Below, piece after piece: positions 19,249 to 28,646 of a DNA stretch of 64,000 bases. A model generated the notes under the pieces. The model was not told the DNA's origin and did no database searches. It saw nothing but the letters and a program-made list of their open reading frames with translations. Both the position numbers and the translations under genes were made by a program. Location: assembly GCA_902470695.1 (NCBI GenBank), contig CABRHH010000013.1, positions 6,242 through 70,241 of the forward strand, read 5' to 3'. The DNA is from an uncultured Collinsella sp. (lineage in GTDB: Bacteria > Actinomycetota > Coriobacteriia > Coriobacteriales > Coriobacteriaceae). The number at the start of each line of letters is the position of its first letter. Within the stretch, counting starts at the first letter, position 1.

Positions 19249-19287
19249 GGCGCGGCTCTGGGAGGCGAATCCCGGGGCCGCGCCTTT
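19249..19287 (+). terminator. strong hairpin after the peptide gene (partial terminator or processing site)
   Basis: The arms 19249-19263 and 19270-19284 form a 15-bp stem with two G-U pairs and a 6-base loop, followed by only three T. It sits between the peptide gene and the STAS gene. The short T-run suggests attenuation or mRNA stabilisation rather than a full stop, which would give more peptide than transporter message. A second 7-bp hairpin (19312-19331) lies just before the STAS ribosome site. Confidence 0.5.
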
Positions 19288-19349
19288 GGCGTTTGCAGAC
19301 GAGAGGTCCCAGGCGGCGTAAACGCGCCGCCCCCAAGGAGGTTCACAGC

Positions 19350-19643
19350 ATGGAAATCGTAATCAGCGCGGAGGGTTCGGTTGTGCATGTCGCCCTTACC
19401 GGCTCGCTGAATGCCGCAACGGCGGGAGAGCTCGAGGCTGCGCTCGCCCCGGAGCTGCCCGCCGCGCGCGAGGTCCGGTTTAATTTTTCCGGTCTTGAGT
19501 ACCTTTCAAGTGCGGGCCTGCGCGTGCTCATGATGACGTATAAGAAACTCGGCGGCACCGGGGTGCGCATCGACAACGTGTGCGATGAAATCCGCGAGGT
19601 GTTCGACATCACGGGTTTCTCGGCGCTGCTCGACATTCGCTAG
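19350..19643 (+). CDS. STAS-domain anti-anti-sigma-type protein
   Basis: The protein has 97 residues from the ATG at 19350, preceded by AAGGAGG. It is a single STAS domain (SpoIIAA/RsbV fold): an N-terminal beta strand, NFSGLEYLSSAGLRVLMM with the phosphorylatable serine at 53 or 54, and a C-terminal VFDITGFSALL helix. In RsbV and SpoIIAA the serine in the SSxGL motif is phosphorylated by an RsbW-type kinase and freed by an RsbU/SpoIIE phosphatase. Both activities are fused in the protein encoded at 8901-11108. It is 10 bp upstream of the C39 transporter gene. It may act on transporter-operon expression or on the kinase domain; no sigma factor is visible. Confidence 0.88.
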   Translation: MEIVISAEGSVVHVALTGSLNAATAGELEAALAPELPAAREVRFNFSGLEYLSSAGLRVLMMTYKKLGGTGVRIDNVCDEIREVFDITGFSALLDIR

Positions 19644-19652
19644 GGGCGCCCC

Positions 19653-21836
19653 ATGGCGCGGAGCAAGATGATGGCCGGCCGCGTGCCGCACGTCATGCAA
19701 ATGGAATCGCTTGAATGCGGCGCGGCGTGCCTGGCCATGATCTGCGCGTACTGGGGCAAATGGCTGCCGCTCGAACAGGTGCGCGCCGATTGCGGCGTCT
19801 CGCGCGATGGATCCAACGCGCTCAACATCATTCGGGCCGCGCGTCGGTACGGATTGGATGCGCGGGGCGTTCGCTGCAGCGCGGATGCTTTGCGTCGGGA
19901 GGGGAGCTTTCCCTGCATCGCCCATTGGAACGCGAGCCACTTCGTCGTAGTGCGCGGTTTCACAGGTGAGCGGGCGTACGTGAATGATCCCGCCCAGGGC
20001 GAGGTCAAGTTGGCATTGAGCGATTTCGAACGTGCCTATTCGGGCGTCTGCCTGCAGTTCACGCCAACCGGGGCCTTCGTGCGTGACGGCCGCCGACCGA
20101 GCGTGCTGGCCTTTGTACGCAGCCGGCTGCACGGGCTCGAGTCGATGCTGATCACGCTGGGGGCCGTGACGGCGGTCTCGCGCGCGATGGATGCGGCGAA
20201 CCCGGTGTTTTCCCAGGTGCTGACCGATCACCTGCTGGCAGGCGGATCTTCCGTGCCGGGGCTCCCCGGCGGGGTATGGGGCTTTATTGGTGCCCTGCTT
20301 GCGGCCGCGCTCGTTCAAGCGGTGCTTTTCGTCGTGGCTTGCCGCCTGCGCGTGAAGGCGATGGGCAAGATCGCCGTGAGCACCAGCGCCTCGCTGTTTT
20401 GGCGGATTCTACACCTTCCCATGGAGTTCTTCGCTCAGCGCTCACCGGGCGATCTGGTGGCGCGTGTCGATTCGGGCGCCACCGTTGCCGCGCAGCTCGT
20501 GGGCGTGCTGGCGCCGCTGCTGGTCAACGTGGGCATGGTGGTGCTGTATCTCGTGTTGATGGTGGGCTATGCCCCGCTGCTGGCCCTGGTCGGCGTGGGC
20601 GCGATCGTGTTGAATCTGGGGTTGGCGGCATACATATCGAAGGCCCGCGTGAACGTGATGCGCGTGCGCCAGCGCGACGAGGCGCTGCTGGGCTCTGCCA
20701 CGGTTGCCGGCATCGACTTGGTTGAAAGCATCAAGGCTGCCGGCGCCGAGGACGGGTACCTTGAGCGTCTGCGCAGCTTTGCTCGCGACGTGTCGCTTCG
20801 GCGCATGGACGAGGTGCGCATCGACGCGCGACTGGGCTCGATCCCCCGTGCGATCATGGCGCTTTCCGATGCCCTTGTCCTGGTGCTGGGCGCATGGCTG
20901 ATCGGCATGGGCAACCTCTCCGCCGGTATGCTCCTTGCGTTCCAGGGCTTCCTTGCACGGTTCGCGGCTCCCGCGGAGGCGCTGATCGCCAGCATGCAAT
21001 CGCTCATGGAGATGAGCGCCAACATGGAGCGCATCCAGGACGTGATGGCGTATCCGCACGACCCGCTTGCCCAGAATGCCGAGCAGGGGAGCCCTTCGGA
21101 GGCGGGGTTTGAGAAGCTGAGCGGCGACGTGCGCCTGGAAAACGTGACGTTCGGCTACGCTCGCCTGGCGGCTCCGCTGCTACGCGACATCTCGATCCAT
21201 GTCGAGCCGGGCAAAAGCGTGGCGCTCGTGGGGCCCTCGGGCTGTGGCAAATCCACCATCGCCAAGCTCATCTCCGGTCTGTATCGCCCGTGGGAGGGCG
21301 AGGTCCTGCTTGACGGGCAGGAGCTTGCCGATGTTCCCCAGCCTGTGCGCACGGGCTCCGTTGCCGTGGTCGACCAGGATGTTGCCGTGTTCGCAGGGAC
21401 CATCGACGAGAACATTCGCCTGTGGGACCGGTCGATTGAGAGCTACGAGGTCGTGCTCGCCGCCCGCGATGCGGAGTTGCACGACGACGTGATGGCGCGT
21501 CCGGGCGGGTACCAGGCAGGCCTTGCAGAGGGCGGCGCCGACCTTTCGGGCGGGCAGCGCCAGCGCATCGAGATCGCCCGGGCGCTCGCTGTGGACCCGA
21601 CGGTGCTCGTGCTTGATGAGGCAACGAGCGCGCTGGACGCCGTGACGGAGAAGCGCGTGATGGATCGCATCCGTCGGCGCGGCATCACGCTTGTGGTGGT
21701 CGCGCATCGTCTTTCGGCCGTGCGCGATTGCGATGAGATCGTCGTCATCGACGGTGGCCGCATCGTGGAGCGCGGCACGCACGACGAGCTGATGGCGGCA
21801 GACGGCATGTATGCACGCCTCATGACGGTTGAATAG
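19653..21836 (+). CDS. NHLM-type peptidase-containing ABC transporter (C39 peptidase/permease/ATPase)
   Basis: The protein has 727 residues. The C39 cysteine protease domain (1-140) has Gln16, Cys22 in LECGAACLAMI, His96 in AHWNASHFVVV and Asp112 in NDPAQG, the full active-site set. This WNxxHFVVV form is typical of NHLM/NHLP bacteriocin export subunit 1. A six-helix transmembrane domain spans about 160-440. The ATPase has Walker A GPSGCGKST, the signature LSGGQRQRIEIARAL and Walker B VLVLDEATSALD. It should cut the 49-residue precursor after Gly-Gly and export it. The partner subunit starts 8 bp downstream. No HlyD-type adaptor is present, as expected in a single-membrane cell. Confidence 0.92.
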   Translation: MARSKMMAGRVPHVMQMESLECGAACLAMICAYWGKWLPLEQVRADCGVSRDGSNALNIIRAARRYGLDARGVRCSADALRREGSFPCIAHWNASHFVVVRGFTGERAYVNDPAQGEVKLALSDFERAYSGVCLQFTPTGAFVRDGRRPSVLAFVRSRLHGLESMLITLGAVTAVSRAMDAANPVFSQVLTDHLLAGGSSVPGLPGGVWGFIGALLAAALVQAVLFVVACRLRVKAMGKIAVSTSASLFWRILHLPMEFFAQRSPGDLVARVDSGATVAAQLVGVLAPLLVNVGMVVLYLVLMVGYAPLLALVGVGAIVLNLGLAAYISKARVNVMRVRQRDEALLGSATVAGIDLVESIKAAGAEDGYLERLRSFARDVSLRRMDEVRIDARLGSIPRAIMALSDALVLVLGAWLIGMGNLSAGMLLAFQGFLARFAAPAEALIASMQSLMEMSANMERIQDVMAYPHDPLAQNAEQGSPSEAGFEKLSGDVRLENVTFGYARLAAPLLRDISIHVEPGKSVALVGPSGCGKSTIAKLISGLYRPWEGEVLLDGQELADVPQPVRTGSVAVVDQDVAVFAGTIDENIRLWDRSIESYEVVLAARDAELHDDVMARPGGYQAGLAEGGADLSGGQRQRIEIARALAVDPTVLVLDEATSALDAVTEKRVMDRIRRRGITLVVVAHRLSAVRDCDEIVVIDGGRIVERGTHDELMAADGMYARLMTVE

Positions 21837-21844
21837 GGGGAGCT

Positions 21845-23713
21845 GTGGGCTGGTTCGATAGTCAGATTCAGGAGCGGCGGGCGTCCGACGATGCGCTGAT
21901 GGCCGACGCCGCCGCGGGCCTTGCCGATGCGCTTGCGGGCTCCTGGGGCGTGAGGCCTTCCGAGCCTCGTTCGCTGCCCGGCCGCGAGCTCACGCGGCGC
22001 GACGTGTATCGCTTCGTGCTCGAATCGATGGGCGCGCATGACGCTGCCCGCATCATGGGACTGGCGCTCGCGATGAGCGTGGTCGGACTCGCGCTGCCGG
22101 CTGCTGCGTCGTTTGTGTTCGAGCGGATCATCCCTGCGGGTTCTGAGGGCATGCACATGCTTGCACCCCTGCTTGCCTTGCTCGTAGCGGCCGCGCTCGC
22201 CCGTGCGTTCATAGCGTCCGCTCGTGTGTTCGCGCTGGGACGTGTGGTGGAGCGAGCTTCGACGGCGCTCGTGCATGCGCTGATGGGGCGCACAATCCAT
22301 CAGCCCGCCCGATTCTTCAGGGACCGCGCCGCGGGCGATCTTGCCTCGCGCATCCTGTCGGTGCGCTCGATGGTCGAGCTGCTGGGCGAGACGGTGTTTT
22401 CCGTGGGGCTCACAGCGCTGTTCTCCCTGGTATATGTGGTGCAGATGGTCGCGGTGTGCCCCGAGCTCGCCGGCCCCGCCTTCGCTGCGGTGCTGCTGCA
22501 GATCGCGGCTTGCCTGCTGGTTGCGTATCGCAAGTCCCGCCTGGTGGCGGAGCGCCTGCAATGGCGCGCGCGGCGCAGCGGACTCGAGGTGTCGCTCGTG
22601 ACGGGCATTCAGAAGATTCGCCTGGCGGGTGCGGACAGTCGCGCGTTTGCGCGGTGGGCCGGCCTGTACCGCGGAGAGGTCGCAACCACCTACGGCGACT
22701 ACCTTGATCTGGCGGTGCTCTCGTCGCTTTCCGTTGCGTGCCTCTTCGCGATGTACGGTATCGCGGCGGCCACAGGCGTCTCCAGCTCGGCGTTCATGGG
22801 GTTTTCGGCGGGATACGGCATCGTTTCCGCGGCGCTCGATCAGCTTTCTCGGACGGCGTGTGCCGGCATGACGCCCGCTCCGTTCTTCGAACTGATCGAT
22901 CCGTTCTTCGAACTGATCGATCCGTTGCTCAAGGCGGTTCCCGAGACGGCCCGTCCCGGCCAGGAGGTTGAGCGCGTGGCGGGGCGCATCGAGTTCGACC
23001 ACGTGACGTTTGCCTACGAAGGCATGCGGGCTCCGGTTCTCAAGGACCTGTCGTTCAAGATCAGGCCGGGTGAATACGTGGGCGTCGTGGGCCGCACGGG
23101 CTGCGGAAAGTCCACCTTGATGCGCCTGTTGCTCGGATTCGAGGAGCCTCAGTCGGGGGCGGTGTATTATGACGGCCGCGACCTGCTCTCGTTGGATCTT
23201 CAGAGCCTGCGTGGGCACCTGGGCGTGGTCATGCAGGACAGCAGGCTTTTCGCGGGTACGCTGCTCGAGAACATCTTGGTAGGTGCGCCCCATCTTGCAC
23301 GTGAGGATGCCTGGAAGGCTGCCGAACTCGCCGGTATCGCGGACGACATCCGCGCGATGCCGATGGGGATGGAAACGATCGTGGGCGAGGGGATGAGCGG
23401 CCTCTCGGGCGGTCAGCGCCAGCGGATCGTCATCGCGCGCGCAATCGCCGCCAGTCCCCGCGTCGTGCTCTTCGACGAGGCGACCAGCGCTCTCGACAAC
23501 ATCGCCCAAGAGCATGTTGCGGCGTCTCTTGCGGCCTTGCGCTGCACGCGCTTCGTCATCGCGCACCGCCTGTCCACCGTTCGCGCGTGCGACCGCATTC
23601 TCGTGCTCGATGGCGGGCGCATTGTGCAGGACGGTACGTACGAGGATCTGATGGCTGCAGACGGGCTGTTTGCCGAGCTTGCGCGTAGGCAGCAGGTTGA
23701 TAGGATGGATTGA
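21845..23713 (+). CDS. NHLM-type ABC transporter, second subunit without peptidase
   Basis: The protein has 622 residues from GTG, with AGGGGGAG about 5 bases ahead. The N-terminal 70 residues (MGWFDSQIQERR...) are typical of the NHLM export subunit 2, which lacks the C39 domain. Six membrane helices and an ATPase follow, with GRTGCGKSTLMR, LSGGQRQRIVIARAI and VVLFDEATSALD. Both ATPase sites look intact. An exact in-frame 21-bp tandem duplication (22880-22921) repeats the seven residues PFFELID in the linker between the membrane and ATPase domains. It likely pairs with the 19653 protein for export of the double-glycine peptide. Confidence 0.9.
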   Translation: MGWFDSQIQERRASDDALMADAAAGLADALAGSWGVRPSEPRSLPGRELTRRDVYRFVLESMGAHDAARIMGLALAMSVVGLALPAAASFVFERIIPAGSEGMHMLAPLLALLVAAALARAFIASARVFALGRVVERASTALVHALMGRTIHQPARFFRDRAAGDLASRILSVRSMVELLGETVFSVGLTALFSLVYVVQMVAVCPELAGPAFAAVLLQIAACLLVAYRKSRLVAERLQWRARRSGLEVSLVTGIQKIRLAGADSRAFARWAGLYRGEVATTYGDYLDLAVLSSLSVACLFAMYGIAAATGVSSSAFMGFSAGYGIVSAALDQLSRTACAGMTPAPFFELIDPFFELIDPLLKAVPETARPGQEVERVAGRIEFDHVTFAYEGMRAPVLKDLSFKIRPGEYVGVVGRTGCGKSTLMRLLLGFEEPQSGAVYYDGRDLLSLDLQSLRGHLGVVMQDSRLFAGTLLENILVGAPHLAREDAWKAAELAGIADDIRAMPMGMETIVGEGMSGLSGGQRQRIVIARAIAASPRVVLFDEATSALDNIAQEHVAASLAALRCTRFVIAHRLSTVRACDRILVLDGGRIVQDGTYEDLMAADGLFAELARRQQVDRMD

Positions 23714-23736
23714 GGCCCACGGGGAGGAACTGATCA

Positions 23737-24570
23737 ATGAACGACATCACGGTATGCGCCTCACCTTCTGCGCACCCCGCCGCCCGGGTTGCGAAAGAGG
23801 ACCTTGTCGCTATGACGCAGGAGATGGTGGTCAGGTACTATCATCTCGACAACGCGCTCTTCTTTGCGTACTTCGACGACGAGTGCGTATGGGTCATGCC
23901 CAACCATGCGGTGTGCCACGGTATTCAAGAGGTTCGCGAGCAGTTCGCGCAGGGCTGGGTGATGCCGTCCTTCGATTCGCATAACATGCAATTTGAGCTG
24001 GTTGATGGCACGCCTCAAGATATGGCGGTCGTGACGGGCAGCTACTACCTGCTTTCGGACTCGAAGTCGCAGGATATCATGGCGATGAGCCAGCATCTTT
24101 CCGCCGTGTGGTTGCGAGGCGCCAACGGATGGAAGATCAAGCACCTGCATGTGTCGATGGAGTGGTCGGAGCCGGCCCCCGGCGAGGTGTATCCCATTGA
24201 GGCGAGTCGTCATACGTGGCGGTATGCGCAGGCGATCATCGCGCGCAACGCGGGCGCGCATGCTCGGCCCATCGCGGTAAAGGTCGCGAGCGGAAGGATG
24301 GTTACGGTCGATCCCGGCGACCTGCTGTATGCGCGCGCGGACGGGAAGCGTTGCGTATTGTGCATGCGTGACGAGATGATGGCGGTCGGCTGTTCGATTA
24401 CGGAGATCGCGAAGCGGCTGCCCGAAGGGTTCGTGCGCGTGCACCGAAGCTATGTCGTCAACCGCGGCGCTATCGCCTCGGTTGAGCGGGCGGCGATCGT
24501 CATGTCGGACGGGGTTGAAATCCCCATTCCCGTGCGTCGGCGCGCGGAGGTCCTGCGCTTGCTTGCGTAG
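23737..24570 (+). CDS. NTF2/SnoaL-like domain fused to LytTR DNA-binding domain
   Basis: The protein has 277 residues, with GGGGAGG before the ATG. The N-terminal half (about 15-145) resembles a SnoaL/NTF2-like cone fold (RYYHLDNALFFAYFDDECVWV..., HLSAVWLRGANGWKIKHLHVS). The C-terminal about 95 residues form a LytTR DNA-binding domain (VRVHRSYVVNRGAI...IPVRRRAEVLRLL). There is no receiver domain, so any input may be a small ligand in the NTF2-like pocket rather than phosphorylation. It closes the peptide/transporter run, 23 bp after the second ABC gene, and is a candidate binder of the 21-bp repeats at 11253-11284. Confidence 0.85.
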   Translation: MNDITVCASPSAHPAARVAKEDLVAMTQEMVVRYYHLDNALFFAYFDDECVWVMPNHAVCHGIQEVREQFAQGWVMPSFDSHNMQFELVDGTPQDMAVVTGSYYLLSDSKSQDIMAMSQHLSAVWLRGANGWKIKHLHVSMEWSEPAPGEVYPIEASRHTWRYAQAIIARNAGAHARPIAVKVASGRMVTVDPGDLLYARADGKRCVLCMRDEMMAVGCSITEIAKRLPEGFVRVHRSYVVNRGAIASVERAAIVMSDGVEIPIPVRRRAEVLRLLA

Positions 24571-24581
24571 TCCACATCTAC

Positions 24582-24626
24582 AGACTTAGAAAATCTTATA
24601 CATGAAGACTTAGATTCTGGTATAAA
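24582..24626 (+). promoter_or_regulatory. probable clpB promoter with repeated AGACTTAGA
   Basis: AGACTTAGA occurs at 24582-24590 and 24606-24614, followed by a TATAAA at 24621-24626. The block is AT-rich between GC-rich genes and about 110 bp upstream of clpB. Neither a CIRCE element nor the HspR HAIR palindrome is visible, so the heat-shock control site, if these repeats are one, is of another type. Confidence 0.4.
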
Positions 24627-24737
24627 GCGCAGGCCTTCGGGCACAATACCTCTCGATAGAACCAGGTGCCGCCCCGTAGGGAGGCCACGCGTGCGGGGCG
24701 CAGGTCCACGCACGCGCCGTAGGAGAGGTGATTCCAC

Positions 24738-27308
<2,571 letters not shown>

Positions 27309-28646
27309 CCCGCAATTTGGGGACGGGGTCGTTTCGTTCGCGAGCAGTTTGGGGACGGGGTCGTTTCGTACACGAAGCGCCCCCGTTTTCCCGCTGCGGG
27401 CCGCATTCCGTCCGCTGTTGCGAGCTGCGCCTGACAGCTTGTGACAGTTTGGGGACGGGGTCGTTTCGTTTGCGCGAATCGACCCCGTCCTTCAGTCATG
27501 CCTGCATGAGGGCGCCGCTGCTCAACCGATGGGGGGGTTAGTCAAAATAGGCGTCCCTCTCTCGCGTCAGCCCTGTTTTCTGCCGTGCATCCTGATCGCG
27601 TCTCCCATCCAATCTGCATCCAATCTGGGGACGGGGTCATTTCGTCTACGAATCTTCCCTGCTTTTCAGCTGCGTCCGAATCAACCCCGTCCCCAGCCGT
27701 ACGTCCCCGGCCGTCCGAACCAACCCCGTTCCCGGCCGTGCCCAGCCGCGGACACCATCCCCGGTCGTGAGCCGCGCACGGATTGACCTTTCCTCCAGCC
27801 ATGTCGACCCCGTTCTCGGTCGTGTGACCCTGTCGCACCAGAATCGACCCGGTCTCCTGCCGCGTTTCTATTCACTTCCTCGGTCGTGCCCCCTCTGTTG
27901 AGCACGTCCAAAGTCCCAGTTGGCCCTGCTCTCCGTTGTTCCCCGTTGTGGATTGCGCCTCAAAAGCCGAGCGCAGTGGGCTGTGGCGCCATGCGGCTGG
28001 GTGAAGCGGGACTTTCGTTCAAGGGCGCGGGACGGGGCGTTGTCAGCTGTGCACGACTGTCAGCTGTGTCAAAAGCCATGCATCTTTTTCATTCACAATT
28101 GAGAAGAGGTGCAGGTAGGGGCACCGACGAGGAGAACCGAGTGAATACGCTTTCGCTGATAGCGCTGTCAAACCGTACACAGCTGACAGTCGTGCACGGC
28201 TGACAGCGGCGGGCTCCGTGCGCCGCGAGCTGGTCCCTGAGCGAATGGGGGGACGAATGGGGCGAATGGCGGAAGGGCCGATTCGGGCGAACGGGGACGG
28301 GGCGAACGGGGACGGGGTCGATTGGAATGGGCGAACCGCGTAGGCCAATTCTCATGTTTGCGGGCGAATGGGGGCGGAATCAGTTCGTATGTTTGCCGTG
28401 CGCTGATCAGCCCTGTTCTCTGGCTGGAGCTCTATCCCCATACGAAACAACCCCGTCCCCAGCTGCACCTGAACGAAACAACCCCGCCCCCAAGCCGTGC
28501 GCGCGGATAAGCCCCGTTCGGCGCCCCGCCGGTCGCAAATGTTTGCCGCCTGTCGACGTATACACGAAACGACCCCGTCCCCAGATTGCGCGTCCCCAGA
28601 TTGCGAGCAAACGAAACGACCCCGTCCCCAAATTGCAAATTGCGGG
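27309..28646. repeat. gene-free region with REP-like GGGGACGGGGTCGTTTCGT repeats in both orientations
   Basis: The repeat core TTTGGGGACGGGGTCGTTTCGT is present in plus orientation at 27316-27338, 27348-27370, 27448-27470 and, less perfectly, 27625-27645 and 28307-28325. It is inverted at 28442-28462, 28472-28493, 28564-28584 and 28610-28632. Many shorter degenerate pieces (AACCCCGTCCC, GGGCGAACGGGGACG) lie between. Forward copies cluster at the clpB end and inverted copies at the nucleotidase end, so the array faces inward. The open frames here have no family resemblance and consist of translated repeats. Two further copies occur at 34313-34381, so the element is dispersed. REP-type repeats mobilised by a RAYT transposase are a possible source; none is in the window. 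Confidence 0.7.
28041..28205. mobile_element. 165-bp element with 29-bp terminal inverted repeats (MITE candidate)
   Basis: The left arm 28041-28069 and right arm 28177-28205 are inverted copies with one mismatch in 29 positions. Each arm is itself built from two TGTCAGCTGTG-type units around CACGAC. The 107-bp interior is less GC-rich than the surrounding region and codes for nothing recognisable. The layout fits a small non-autonomous element, or a large regulatory cruciform. I see no clear target-site duplication. Confidence 0.45.

Noticed and set aside
24570..24737. HspR HAIR or CIRCE element before clpB
   Set aside because: Neither consensus palindrome is present on either strand of the intergenic region.
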